Positions 8,937 through 18,370 of a stretch of DNA of 64,000 nt are shown in pieces. How positions within the stretch are numbered: position 1 is the stretch's first letter; every line of letters begins with the position of its first letter. A program made the translations under genes and the position numbers. Origin of the DNA: JAWKXU01 sp964468045. GTDB taxonomy: Bacteria > Pseudomonadota > Alphaproteobacteria > Sphingomonadales > Sphingomonadaceae. The DNA lies in the NCBI GenBank assembly GCA_964468045.1, contig CAYXTO010000001.1:124001-188000 (forward strand), written 5' to 3'. The notes below the pieces were generated by a model. It saw only the letters and a list, made by a program, of their open reading frames with translations. It was not told where the DNA came from and did not search any database.

Positions 8937-10568
8937 GGTGTCCGCCTTCGCGGGCGTGATCCCGGATGATTGCCTGGCCTGCATCGCTTCAAGCTGGGCA
9001 AGCGCGGCGCGGCCGTATTCCCCGGCGTGCGGATCGTTGGCCAGGATCTTGACCAGCCTGATCGCGGTGTCGAATTCTCCCCGCCGCGCCAGATCGAAGG
9101 CGAGCATGAGCCTGACTTCGGTAGCCTCCCGGGCCAGGGTGAAAGCCTTCACGAGGCCGTCTTCCGCGGATTTGGACGGAGTTTCGCCCATGCGGGCAAA
9201 GCTTCGATACCAGGCGACCAACGGAACGGGATCTTCCGTGTCCGCACGGTTTGCCGCGATAATGTAGCTGCGAGCCTCGTCCCAATCCTGTTCCGACGAA
9301 GTATCCGCTCGTAGCAGGCGTTCCATCATGATGTCGGCTTTCAAGGCATTGGCGCGGCCGTGGGTCTTGTCGATCGCCAGCGCCTTGTCGACGGCTTCTT
9401 CCGCAGCCGCCAGATAGCTGTCCGATACTTCGCCGAGATCTCCGCCCCGGCTGCGCTGCCTGTTCGCCCCGGCATTGTCGGGTTCCGCATCCGGATCATT
9501 CGCATCCCCTGTGTCAGTGGCCTCGTGGTGCGCGGCATTGATCTGCGCTCGCGCCAGTTCGAACCAGATGTCCGCCCGTTCCGGATTCTGCTTCGCCAAT
9601 TCCAGAAGCTCGTCGCGCACGGCAACGCAATCGCTCTGGCTCGCGATCTTCAACCGCAAGGGGACGAGTGCGGATTCGATTGGATCGAGCGGGCGCATTT
9701 CCACTGCCGGTTGAAGCGTCATCGGGTCATTCGATACGTGGTAAGACATTCTGCTGGTAAGGTATTGATCCAGCGCCTTGTCCAAAGTCTTGAGATCGCC
9801 GAAATTGCGCTCTGCCGCCTCGCGCGGGTCCATGCCGCCGGAATAATCGTGAAGATAGCTGAGAAGCTTCTTCTGACCCTCTTGATCATCCATGAGAAAA
9901 TGGATCAGCAGCCAGGCGCGGCCATAGAACGGGTCTCGCTCGCTGCGCTTCAAGGTGGACAGGTTGCTTGTGAAGAGCAGTTTCTCGATGGAAACATCGT
10001 TGCCGCGGATCAGCCCATAGGCGCGGTGATAGGCCGGCATGCCCACCTTGAACTTGCCATCCTTGTCGAAGGTGGTGGTCGAATAATATTCCGCGAAACC
10101 TTCATTGAACCACAGCGGATAGCTGCCGTTGAAATTGCGATGCATGAAGTGATGCGCGTATTCGTGGAGCAATACCACGGAACCGTCCAGTTCCAGCTTG
10201 TTGCTCGCCTTCTCGCGATTGGAGACAGCGTAGCTGCCTTCGAGCGAGGCGACATAGAAGCCCGCCACATCACTCCTTTTCCTGGAAAACAGTTTGGCGA
10301 CGGAGTTGGAATTGGGCAGGGCGTAAATGGTCAGGCGATAGGGCTTCTGCTCTGTGGCCGGAACGCTCATGAATTCGCGAAGAAGGGCATCGAAACGCTC
10401 GAGATCATTTGCGAATTCGCGAAGTTGCGCTTCCGATCCTTCGCTGTAGATGATGAAATTCGGCGTATCGGCCCGGCGCCATGTCGGCCCCTTCGCCATG
10501 GCGAAAGCAGGCGCGACAAGCACCAGCGCGGCGAGAAATGCCACCACGATTTTGCGAATCGCTCTCAT
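8931..10568 (-). CDS. Exported gluzincin-like protein with C-terminal TPR-like region (DUF1570-type)
   Basis: The 545-residue protein has a signal peptide (about residues 1-26, cleavage near AFAMA). It carries a zinc-metalloprotease signature HEYAH at about 135-139, followed by NEGFAEYYS at about 155-163, the usual gluzincin HExxH...E arrangement. Residues from about 310 onward are helical and repeat-like (FELARAQINAAHHEA, ALAIDKTHGRANALKAD), suggesting TPRs. A short acidic, low-complexity insert (about 350-375) splits the repeats. It is probably a periplasmic or outer-face peptidase or peptidase-like scaffold; the target is unknown. It lies 47 bp downstream of the GST gene on the same strand and ends against ada. 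Confidence 0.75.
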   Translation of the reverse strand: MRAIRKIVVAFLAALVLVAPAFAMAKGPTWRRADTPNFIIYSEGSEAQLREFANDLERFDALLREFMSVPATEQKPYRLTIYALPNSNSVAKLFSRKRSDVAGFYVASLEGSYAVSNREKASNKLELDGSVVLLHEYAHHFMHRNFNGSYPLWFNEGFAEYYSTTTFDKDGKFKVGMPAYHRAYGLIRGNDVSIEKLLFTSNLSTLKRSERDPFYGRAWLLIHFLMDDQEGQKKLLSYLHDYSGGMDPREAAERNFGDLKTLDKALDQYLTSRMSYHVSNDPMTLQPAVEMRPLDPIESALVPLRLKIASQSDCVAVRDELLELAKQNPERADIWFELARAQINAAHHEATDTGDANDPDAEPDNAGANRQRSRGGDLGEVSDSYLAAAEEAVDKALAIDKTHGRANALKADIMMERLLRADTSSEQDWDEARSYIIAANRADTEDPVPLVAWYRSFARMGETPSKSAEDGLVKAFTLAREATEVRLMLAFDLARRGEFDTAIRLVKILANDPHAGEYGRAALAQLEAMQARQSSGITPAKADTD

Positions 10569-10615
10569 CTACACCCCCTGGAAGGGAGCACAGATGGACC
10601 AGAACGGAACCTGTC

Positions 10616-11245
10616 TCAACCCAGGACCGGATCCATTCCGGGTTCGGCCTTCTCCATCGCCCGCCGATAGGCAGGACGCTCGCCGATCCTTTTCAAATAG
10701 GCGCGGAGGTGGGGATAGGCATCGAGCGGAAACTCCACGAAAGCGCGCATGGTGGTGAGCGCGAAGCCCATCATGATATCGGCGGTCGTCAGCTCCGATC
10801 CGCCGAAGAACGGCGCCTCGCCCAGCCGCTGCTCGGCCATCGCCCAGGCTTGGCTCTTGCGGTCGACGACGAATTCGGGCGGAGCGACTTCGGCCATGGC
10901 GCAAGCCACTTCCATCATTCCGTTGGCCATGAAGGTGCCATTGGAGAAGTGGAACCAGAAGAGATGGTCCACGTAATCCGGGTTGTCCGGCCCCGGCGCC
11001 ATCCGCCCCTTGCCGTATTTCGCGGCGATATATTCGCAGATCGCGCCGCTTTCGCCGAGCACGATGTCGCCATCGGTGATCACCGGGGCGATCCCCATGG
11101 GATGCAGCGCCTTGTATTCGTCCGGCGCAAGATTGTTGTCGGCGCGGCGCTGGTAGCGCTTGAACTCGTATTCGATGCCGAGCTCCTCGCACAGCCATAC
11201 GATGCGTTCGGATTGCGACAGGCCGAGATGGTGGACGGTCAGCAT
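10616..11245 (-). CDS. Glutathione S-transferase family protein
   Basis: The 209-residue protein has a thioredoxin-like N-terminal half (MLTVHHLGLSQSERIVWLCE; the Ser near position 10 is the likely glutathione-contact residue) with the cis-proline strand MGIAPVITDGD and an ESGAICEYI motif. An all-helical C-terminal domain follows. It probably conjugates or reduces small electrophiles using glutathione in the cytoplasm; the substrate cannot be predicted. It lies 12 bp after priA and may be co-transcribed with it. Confidence 0.88.
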   Translation of the reverse strand: MLTVHHLGLSQSERIVWLCEELGIEYEFKRYQRRADNNLAPDEYKALHPMGIAPVITDGDIVLGESGAICEYIAAKYGKGRMAPGPDNPDYVDHLFWFHFSNGTFMANGMMEVACAMAEVAPPEFVVDRKSQAWAMAEQRLGEAPFFGGSELTTADIMMGFALTTMRAFVEFPLDAYPHLRAYLKRIGERPAYRRAMEKAEPGMDPVLG

Positions 11246-11257
11246 GAAACTCTCTCC

Positions 11258-13423
11258 TCAGACGAAACTGTAGGGGTCGATATCGACGCTTATCCTGACG
11301 CTTGATGGCAGCTTGAATGCGCCCAGCCAATGGCGGATTATGGCCTGCAGCGCGACCGAGCGGCGCGCGGTGACCAGGAGCCGGTAGCGGTATCGGCCCC
11401 GCAGCAGCGCGAGCGGCGCGGGCGCCGGGCCGAGGACGGCGACATCGGGCAGGTGCGGCCTCGCGCCGCCGATGGCGCGAGCCGCGTCGCGCGCCTCGGC
11501 CTCGTCCTCCGAGGAAATGATGATCGCGGCCCAGCGGCCGAACGGCGGCGCACCGGCATGCGCCCGCGCCTCCGCTTCGGCGGCATAGAACGCGTCGCGG
11601 TCGCCGGCGGCCAGCGCGGCGATCACCGGCGCATCCGGATGGCGAGTCTGGATCAGCACCTTGCCCGGCTTGGCCCCGCGGCCTGCCCGGCCCGCGACCT
11701 GCGCGACCTGCTGATAGGTGCGCTCCGCCGCGCGCAAGTCCCCGCCTTCGAGGCCGAGATCCGCATCGACCACGCCCACCAGCGTCAGCTCGGGAAAATG
11801 GAACCCCTTGGTGACAAGCTGCGTGCCGACGATCACGTCGACCAGCCCCGCTTCCGCCTGAGCTACGAATTCGGCCGCCTTCTCGGGAGAATTGAGCGTG
11901 TCGGACGTGGCCACCACCACCCGGGCTTGGGGGAGCAGTTCGGCCACTTCATCGGCGATCCGCTCCACGCCTGGCCCGCAGGCGACGAGGCAATCGGGCG
12001 TGCCGCATTCCGGGCAGGTTTCGGGCGGGGCAGTCTCATGCCCGCAATGATGGCAAGCCAGCCGCCGGCTGAGGCGGTGCTCCACCAGCCAGGCCGTGCA
12101 ATTGGGGCATTGGAAGCGGTAGCCGCAATGGCGGCACAGGGTGAGCGGGGCATAGCCCCGGCGATTGAGGAACAGCAGCGATTGCTCGCCCCGCTCTAGC
12201 CGGGTTTCGAGTTCCGCGACCAGGCGAGGGGCGAGCCAGCGCCCGCGCTCGGGCGGCTCGGCGCGCAGGTCCACGATGCCGATTTCCGGCAATTGCGCGC
12301 CGCCGAAGCGGGCCGGAAGCTCAAGCTTTTCGTAAACCCCGCTTTCCGCCATCTGCAGGCTTTCCAGCGCGGGGGTGGCGCTTGCCAGGATCACCGGCAG
12401 CCCCTCGAAGCGCCCCCGCATCACGGCCACGTCGCGCGCGTTGTAGCGCACCCCGTCGTCCTGCTTGAAGGAAACCTCATGCGCCTCGTCCACCACGATC
12501 AGGCCGAGGTTGCCGTAAGGCAGGAACAGGGCCGAACGTGCGCCGACCACCACCTGCGCCTGCCCGGCGGCGATGGCCCGCCAGGCGCGGCGTCGTTCGC
12601 TGGATTTGAGCGATGAGTGCCAGACGATGGGGGCGGCGCCGAAGCGATCCTCGAACCGCCGGAGGAAGGCTTCGGTCAGGGCGATTTCGGGCAGCAGCAC
12701 AAGGGTTTGTCTGCCGGTCCTGAGAGCCGCTGCAATCGCTTCGAAATAGGCTTCCGTCTTGCCGGAACCGGTGACGCCATCCAGCAGGAACGGGGCGAAG
12801 CGGCCTTCATGGACGGCCGCGACGAAGCGATCCGCCACTTCGCGCTGGCTGGCGGTGAGGTCCGGCTGGCTGAAATCCGCATCTGCCGATGGAAATGGCC
12901 GGTCGCAATCCACCTCGACCGGCTCCAGCACGCCTTGTCCGGCCAGTCCGCGCAGCACCCCTTCGGATACGCCGGCCAACTCCGCCAGCTCGCGGATCGT
13001 GCCTTGCTCTCCCTCGAGCGCGGCCAGGGCCTGTTCCCGCTGTGGGGTCATGCGGTCGGGCAGCGCGCCGGTAAGGCGGTATTCGGTGATGGTGGACGGG
13101 CCTTTCAGGGCGCCGCCGCTGGCCAGCACCATCCGCAGGACGGAGGCGAGGCTGGCGCAGTAGTAGTCGGCCGCCCATTCGACCAACTGCCGCAGTTCCG
13201 GCCTGAGCGGAGGCACCGGAAGAATGCCGAGCAGGGGGCGCAGCCTGGCGTCCGGAACTTCGGTTGCCGGCAGCCGCTCGGGCTCCCAGGCTATTCCAAT
13301 GACCTGGCGAGGACCGAGCGGAGCGACCACCACCGATCCCGGCTTGACATCCAGCCCGTCCGGCACTCGATAGTCGAGCGGGCCGAGCGCGGCATTGAGG
13401 ACGAGGATACGGGCGCGGTTCAT
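11258..13423 (-). CDS. priA: Primosomal replication-restart helicase PriA
   Basis: PriA recognises stalled forks and reloads the replisome. The 721-residue protein has an N-terminal 3'-binding domain, Walker A GVTGSGKTEAYFE, a DEAH box (VVDEAHEVSFKQDDGVRYN) and the eight-cysteine zinc-binding insert (CRHCGYRFQCPNC ... CHHCGHETAPPETCPECG). A helicase C domain follows. It starts with ATG at 13423 and is divergent from the DUF4197 lipoprotein gene with 60 bp between starts. It is followed closely by the GST gene. Confidence 0.97.
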   Translation of the reverse strand: MNRARILVLNAALGPLDYRVPDGLDVKPGSVVVAPLGPRQVIGIAWEPERLPATEVPDARLRPLLGILPVPPLRPELRQLVEWAADYYCASLASVLRMVLASGGALKGPSTITEYRLTGALPDRMTPQREQALAALEGEQGTIRELAELAGVSEGVLRGLAGQGVLEPVEVDCDRPFPSADADFSQPDLTASQREVADRFVAAVHEGRFAPFLLDGVTGSGKTEAYFEAIAAALRTGRQTLVLLPEIALTEAFLRRFEDRFGAAPIVWHSSLKSSERRRAWRAIAAGQAQVVVGARSALFLPYGNLGLIVVDEAHEVSFKQDDGVRYNARDVAVMRGRFEGLPVILASATPALESLQMAESGVYEKLELPARFGGAQLPEIGIVDLRAEPPERGRWLAPRLVAELETRLERGEQSLLFLNRRGYAPLTLCRHCGYRFQCPNCTAWLVEHRLSRRLACHHCGHETAPPETCPECGTPDCLVACGPGVERIADEVAELLPQARVVVATSDTLNSPEKAAEFVAQAEAGLVDVIVGTQLVTKGFHFPELTLVGVVDADLGLEGGDLRAAERTYQQVAQVAGRAGRGAKPGKVLIQTRHPDAPVIAALAAGDRDAFYAAEAEARAHAGAPPFGRWAAIIISSEDEAEARDAARAIGGARPHLPDVAVLGPAPAPLALLRGRYRYRLLVTARRSVALQAIIRHWLGAFKLPSSVRISVDIDPYSFV

Positions 13424-13483
13424 GATGGGTGATGCCTATATGGGCGGCTCGCCGGTCATGCGGCAAGGATGAGGAGAGAGAAT

Positions 13484-14164
13484 ATGCGGACAGTCCCCCT
13501 GGCAATCGCGCGTCGCAGCTTCCTGGCCGGGCTTTCGGCCAGCGCGTTGCTGACCCTGCCGGGTTGCGCCAGCACTGGCGCCCTGAGCTTTACGGAAGCG
13601 ATCAGGCGGCTGTTGGCCCTGTCCACCCAGAATGCCTTTGCCGGCCTTACCGCGGAGGGCGGGTTCTACGACAACGCACTGGTCAGGCTGGATCTTCCCG
13701 ACGTGCTGGGTTCGCGTGGCAACACAGTGCAGAACATCCTGACCTCGGCGGTATTCAAGAATCGCCTGCAGAAGGAATTCAACCACATGGCGGAAGACGG
13801 GGCGAGACGGGCCGCGCCGGTGGTGGCCGATACCGTCCGCACCATCGGCATCGAGAATGCCGTGGCGCTGGTGAAAGGCGGGCCGACCGCGGCCACCGAT
13901 TTCCTGCGCGGCGCGATGGCCGGCAGCCTGGTCGAAGTGATGGTGCCGGCGCTGGGCGATGCGATCCGCCTTTCCAGCGATCCGCTGGTAGGCCAGGTGA
14001 TCTCCGCGCTGACCGGCATCGATGCGTCGGGCGTGGCGCGGGATCTGGCCGGCGATGTCGACAATGCCATCTGGAAGGCGGTGGGCCAGGAGGAAGCGGG
14101 GATCCGGGCCGATCCGGGGAAGACGGGGGACCCGTTGCTGATGGGCGTTTTCGGCGTATTGTGA
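13484..14164 (+). CDS. DUF4197 lipoprotein with Tat-like signal
   Basis: The 226-residue protein begins with a twin-arginine-like export signal (IARRSFLAGLSAS) ending in a lipobox, LTLPGC, so a lipid-anchored periplasmic product is likely. The rest is helical and matches the DUF4197 pattern (NAFAGLTAEGGFYDN, FKNRLQKEFNHMAEDGAR). The function of this family is not known to me. The ATG at 13484 is preferred over 13469 because GGAGAGAG lies immediately upstream of it. It is divergent from priA. Confidence 0.82.
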   Translation: MRTVPLAIARRSFLAGLSASALLTLPGCASTGALSFTEAIRRLLALSTQNAFAGLTAEGGFYDNALVRLDLPDVLGSRGNTVQNILTSAVFKNRLQKEFNHMAEDGARRAAPVVADTVRTIGIENAVALVKGGPTAATDFLRGAMAGSLVEVMVPALGDAIRLSSDPLVGQVISALTGIDASGVARDLAGDVDNAIWKAVGQEEAGIRADPGKTGDPLLMGVFGVL

Positions 14165-14256
14165 CTTTGGTCCAACTTGGCGACGGGGGTGGTGAAGCGA
14201 CCTCTGCACGCATATAGCAAACGCGAATCCCAATTCGCGCGTCGGAGCCCGCACCC

Positions 14257-14925
14257 ATGAAATTCTTCGTCGATACCGCAAATACCGCCGAGATCGAGGA
14301 TCTGGCCGCCACCGGGCTGCTGGATGGCGTCACCACCAACCCCAGCCTGATCGCCAAGTCCGGCAAGGACTTCATGGAGGTGACGAAGGAGATCTGCTCG
14401 CTGGTGGATGGCCCGGTCAGTGCGGAAGTGGTGGCGCTCGATCACGAGACCATGATGAAGGAGGCGGACGTGCTGCGGAAGATCGCGCGCAATGTCTGCA
14501 TCAAGGTGCCGCTGACGATCGATGGGCTGAAGACCTGCAAGAAGCTGACCTCCGACGGCACGATGGTCAATGTCACGCTGTGTTTTTCCGCCAACCAGGC
14601 GCTGCTCGCCGCGAAGGCGGGGGCGACCTTCATCTCGCCGTTCATCGGCCGGCATGACGACAACGGCTTCGACGGGATGGAACTGATCCGCGACATTCGC
14701 CTGATCTACGACAATTATGCGTTCGAGACCCAGATCCTTGCCGCGTCCATCCGCCATCCGATCCACGTGCTGGAAAGCGCGCGGATCGGCGCCGATGTGG
14801 CGACCATGCCGCCCTCGGTGATCCGGGGATTGTTCAAGCATGTCCTGACCGACAAGGGCATAGAGGGCTTCCTGGCTGACTGGGCCAGGACCGGGCAGAC
14901 CATCCTGCGCGAGGCCATGGACTGA
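14257..14925 (+). CDS. Fructose-6-phosphate aldolase / short transaldolase
   Basis: The 222-residue protein belongs to the small (MipB/TalC-type) transaldolase family. It starts with MKFFVDTANTAEIEDLA and contains the Schiff-base lysine in NVCIKVPLT (about residues 83-91) and the family stretch GATFISPFIGRHDDNG. It probably transfers dihydroxyacetone units in the pentose phosphate pathway or acts as a fructose-6-phosphate aldolase; sequence alone does not separate the two. Cytoplasmic. Its stop codon overlaps the ribosome site of the following cobT-like gene. Confidence 0.93.
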   Translation: MKFFVDTANTAEIEDLAATGLLDGVTTNPSLIAKSGKDFMEVTKEICSLVDGPVSAEVVALDHETMMKEADVLRKIARNVCIKVPLTIDGLKTCKKLTSDGTMVNVTLCFSANQALLAAKAGATFISPFIGRHDDNGFDGMELIRDIRLIYDNYAFETQILAASIRHPIHVLESARIGADVATMPPSVIRGLFKHVLTDKGIEGFLADWARTGQTILREAMD

Positions 14926-14934
14926 GGCAGCTTC

Positions 14935-16752
14935 TTGGCGGAAGAAACTCCCCTCGACCGGTTCAAATCCGCGCTGACCGGCGCGTCGCGCGCGCTCGCC
15001 CATGAGCCGGAGCTGGAGCTTTCGTGGACCGCCGATGCCCCGGCGGAAGCGGGCAAGACGCTGCGGGTGCCGATGCCCGGTCGCGATCTTTCGCGGCAGC
15101 GCGCGTTGGAGGCGCGGGGCATCGCAGACAGCTTCGCGCTGAAGCTGCGCCATCACGATGCCTCGCTTCACGCGCGCGGCGCTCCGTTCGAAGCGTCCGC
15201 CCGCGCCTGTTTCGATGCGATCGAGACGGTGCGCTACGAAGCGCTGGGATCGCGCGACTATGCCGGGATCAAGGGCAATATCGGCGCGGCCCATGCCATG
15301 CGGCTCGCCTCCGATCCGATCACGCGCGCCACCCGCGCGGAGGATGTGCCGGTGGAGGCCGCGCTGTCCCTGCTGCTGCGGGAACGGCTGACCGGGGAAG
15401 CCGTGCCCGACGCCGCTCGAGCCGGGGTGGACATGGTGCGCAACTGGATCGAGGGCCAGGCGGGCGCCGATCTCGATGCCCTGGCCGGGCTGATCGACGA
15501 CCAGGCCGCGTTCCAGAACCTTTCGCTCGATTTGCTGCGCCACCTGCAACTGGTGGAGCCGGACGAAGTCATGCCCGAGGAGAACGAGGAAGAGGACGAG
15601 GAAGGCGAAGACGACGGCGAGCAGGACGAGGATCAGGAACAGGACGGCCCCGATCAGGATACGCCCAGCGAAATCGCGGGTGAGACCGGTGATGGCGATC
15701 AGGACGGCGAGACCGACACCGAGCCGGGCGACATCGACGAGATGGGCGAGGCCGAGGCCGGCGACGAGGGCGAGGAAGGGATGCTGCCCGTCCGCCCGAA
15801 CCGCCCGTGGACCGAGCTGCCGGATGATTTCGAATACAAGGTCTATACCTCGCGCTTCGACGAGATCGTCGGCGCGGGCGAGCTGTGCGACGAGGAGGAA
15901 CTTACCCGCCTGCGGGCCTATCTGGACAGCCAGCTGACCGGCCTGCAGGGCGTCGTCACCCGGCTGGCCAACCGGCTGCAGCGGCGGCTGATGGCGCAGC
16001 AGAATCGCAGCTGGGATTTCGATCAGGAAGAAGGCCTGCTGGATGCCGCCCGGCTGGCGCGCGTGGTCATTTCGCCGGGCCATTCGCTATCCTACAAGAT
16101 CGAGCGCGACGTCGAGTTCAAGGACACCATCGTCACCCTGCTGATCGACAACTCGGGCTCGATGCGGGGGCGGCCGATTTCCATCGCCGCGATCAGCGCC
16201 GATATCATGGCGCGCACGCTGGAACGCTGCGGGGTCAAAGTCGAAATTCTCGGCTTCACCACCAGGGCCTGGAAAGGCGGGCAGAGCCGCGAGGCCTGGC
16301 TGGCCGAGGGCAAGCCCACCAGCCCGGGCCGCCTCAACGACCTGCGCCATATCATCTACAAGCAGGCGGACGAGCTCTGGCGCCGGGCGCGGCGCAATCT
16401 CGGCCTGATGATGCGCGAAGGGCTGCTCAAGGAGAACATCGACGGCGAGGCGCTGCTCTGGGCGCATGGCCGCCTGCTCGCCCGGCCGGAGGATCGCCGC
16501 ATCCTGATGGTCATTTCCGATGGCGCGCCGGTCGACGATTCGACCCTCAGCGTGAACAGCGCCGGCTATCTGGAAACGCATCTCCGGAAAGTGATCGGCT
16601 GGATCGAGCGGATGAGCCCGATCCAACTCGTGGCGATCGGCATCGGGCACGACGTGACCCGCTACTACAAGCGGGCGGTCACCATCATGGATGTGGAGCA
16701 GCTGGGCGGCACGATCATCGAGCAGCTCGCCGATCTGTTCGAGGTCGAATGA
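14935..16752 (+). CDS. cobT: Cobaltochelatase CobT-type subunit
   Basis: CobT is the VWA-domain subunit of the aerobic CobNST cobaltochelatase. The 605-residue protein has a very acidic linker at about residues 212-285 and a C-terminal VWA domain with a MIDAS motif, DNSGSMRG, at about 404-411. The start is TTG at 14935, with GAGG (overlapping the upstream stop codon) seven bases before it; the next in-frame ATG is too far inside. cobS and cobN are not in the window, so the role in cobalamin synthesis is from family membership; such proteins are often retained without a full pathway. It abuts the nitroreductase gene (one base between stop and ATG). Confidence 0.9.
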   Translation: MAEETPLDRFKSALTGASRALAHEPELELSWTADAPAEAGKTLRVPMPGRDLSRQRALEARGIADSFALKLRHHDASLHARGAPFEASARACFDAIETVRYEALGSRDYAGIKGNIGAAHAMRLASDPITRATRAEDVPVEAALSLLLRERLTGEAVPDAARAGVDMVRNWIEGQAGADLDALAGLIDDQAAFQNLSLDLLRHLQLVEPDEVMPEENEEEDEEGEDDGEQDEDQEQDGPDQDTPSEIAGETGDGDQDGETDTEPGDIDEMGEAEAGDEGEEGMLPVRPNRPWTELPDDFEYKVYTSRFDEIVGAGELCDEEELTRLRAYLDSQLTGLQGVVTRLANRLQRRLMAQQNRSWDFDQEEGLLDAARLARVVISPGHSLSYKIERDVEFKDTIVTLLIDNSGSMRGRPISIAAISADIMARTLERCGVKVEILGFTTRAWKGGQSREAWLAEGKPTSPGRLNDLRHIIYKQADELWRRARRNLGLMMREGLLKENIDGEALLWAHGRLLARPEDRRILMVISDGAPVDDSTLSVNSAGYLETHLRKVIGWIERMSPIQLVAIGIGHDVTRYYKRAVTIMDVEQLGGTIIEQLADLFEVE

Positions 16753-16753
16753 G

Positions 16754-17425
16754 ATGAAGGTCTCCGAGGCTGTCGCCAGCCGCCGTTCGATCCGCGCCTT
16801 CCTCGACAAGCCGGTCGAGGCCCGGGTCCTGCGCGCAGTGCTGGAACAGGCGCAGCGCGCGCCGTCCGGCGGCAATCTCCAGCCCTGGCAGGCGATCGTG
16901 GTCAGCGGCGATCCGCTGGAGCGGCTGAAGGCGCGTGTCGCCACCGTGCTGCCGGAAGGTCAAGCGGCCTGGGAACAGGATTATCCGATCTATCCGGAAG
17001 ATCTGCCCGATCCCTATGAGGCGCGCCGGATGGCGGTGAGCGAGGCGATGTATGGGGCGATGGGCATCGCGCGCGAGGACAAGCGCGGCAGGCTGGCGCA
17101 GTTCGTCGCCAATTTCCGCGCTTTCGATGCGCCGGTGCTGATGCTGGTCCACATGCCGCGCTACATGGGGCCGCCGCAATGGTCCGATATCGGGATGTGG
17201 CTGCAGACCGTGATGCTGATCCTGCGCGAAGAAGGGCTGGATTCCTGCCCGCAGGAGGCTTGGGCGCTTTATCACAGCCGTATCCGCGAAGTTGTGAGCA
17301 TCCCCGACGATCATATCTTCTTCTGCGGGATGGCGATCGGCTACCGCGATCCCGATGCCGCCGTGAACCTGTTCGAGGTGCCGCGCGCCCCGCTGGAGGA
17401 AGCGATCCGCTTCGAAGGCTTCTAG
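16754..17425 (+). CDS. Nitroreductase family flavoprotein
   Basis: The 223-residue protein is a typical FMN-dependent nitroreductase. The N-terminus has ASRRSIRAFLDKPVE and the FMN-binding APSGGNLQPWQ; the C-terminal half has the GMAIGYRDP motif. It probably reduces quinones or nitro compounds with NAD(P)H; the physiological substrate is unknown. The ATG at 16754 is one base after the cobT stop, so the two are co-transcribed. The in-frame upstream codons are an extension into cobT and were excluded. The EamA transporter gene follows after five bases. Confidence 0.9.
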   Translation: MKVSEAVASRRSIRAFLDKPVEARVLRAVLEQAQRAPSGGNLQPWQAIVVSGDPLERLKARVATVLPEGQAAWEQDYPIYPEDLPDPYEARRMAVSEAMYGAMGIAREDKRGRLAQFVANFRAFDAPVLMLVHMPRYMGPPQWSDIGMWLQTVMLILREEGLDSCPQEAWALYHSRIREVVSIPDDHIFFCGMAIGYRDPDAAVNLFEVPRAPLEEAIRFEGF

Positions 17426-17430
17426 AACGC

Positions 17431-18339
17431 ATGGGTTTCATCCCGCTCTGGATTCCGATCACCATCGCCGGGGCGGTGACGCAGGTCGTGCGCAATGGGG
17501 CGCAGGCCTCGCTCACCGGCAAGATCGGCACTCTCGGCGCGACCCAGGTGCGCTTCGTGTTCGGCTTGCCGTTCGCGCTGCTGTTCCTGGGCGTCGCGCT
17601 ATGGGCGAGCGGCTCCGCCTTGCCTGCGATCGGCCCGGTATCCCTCGGCTGGGTGACGCTCGGCGCGGTCAGCCAGATCGGAGCGACGGCGCTGATGCTG
17701 CTGGTGATGCACCGCCGCGCCTTCGGGGTGGCCTATGCCTATATCAAGACGGAGCCGGTGATCGTCGCCTTGCTCGGCGTGATGTTGCTGGGCGACCACC
17801 TGCCGCCCCTGGCCTGGCTGGCGGTGATGGTCGTGACCGGCGGGGTGCTGCTCGCTTCGGTCAAACCCTCGCAGTTCCGCCTCCTGTTCAGCGAAGGGCC
17901 GATGATCGCGGCCGGGGTCGGCGCCGGGGCGCTGTTTGGCCTGTCCGCTATTTCCTTCCGGGGGGCGATCGGGGCGCTGGACGAAGGCAGCTTCTTCATT
18001 CGGGCGATGACGATGGTCGCGATCTCGCTCGCGATCCAGAGCGCGCTGCTGGGCCTGTGGCTGGCGGCGCGGGATCGCGCGGTGTTCGTCGCCTCCCTGC
18101 GGGAATGGCGGCACAGCATCGGCGCGGGCTTTCTCGGCGCGGTGGCGAGCGTGTGCTGGTTCACCGCCTTTTCGCTGACGCCGGCCGCCAATGTCCGCAC
18201 CCTGGGGCTGATCGAGATGCCGCTGGCCGCCGTCCTTTCCGGAAGGCTGTCGGGCAAGGCCATGGCATGGCACGAATTGCTGGGAATGATCGTGGTGATG
18301 GCGGGCGTGGCGATGCTGCTGGTTTCGCTCGCGACTTGA
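17431..18339 (+). CDS. EamA/DMT-family transporter
   Basis: The 302-residue inner-membrane protein has about ten hydrophobic helices in two EamA repeats; one repeat contains AYAYIKTEPVIVALLGVMLLG, the other ends with IEMPLAAVLSGRLSGK. Members export or import metabolites such as amino acids, nucleotides or sugars; the substrate cannot be inferred. The ATG at 17431 comes five bases after the nitroreductase stop. An in-frame upstream extension overlaps that gene and is not real. Confidence 0.85.
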   Translation: MGFIPLWIPITIAGAVTQVVRNGAQASLTGKIGTLGATQVRFVFGLPFALLFLGVALWASGSALPAIGPVSLGWVTLGAVSQIGATALMLLVMHRRAFGVAYAYIKTEPVIVALLGVMLLGDHLPPLAWLAVMVVTGGVLLASVKPSQFRLLFSEGPMIAAGVGAGALFGLSAISFRGAIGALDEGSFFIRAMTMVAISLAIQSALLGLWLAARDRAVFVASLREWRHSIGAGFLGAVASVCWFTAFSLTPAANVRTLGLIEMPLAAVLSGRLSGKAMAWHELLGMIVVMAGVAMLLVSLAT

Positions 18340-18370
18340 CCGGCGCGATTGCGCGCGTAAGTCCCCGCGC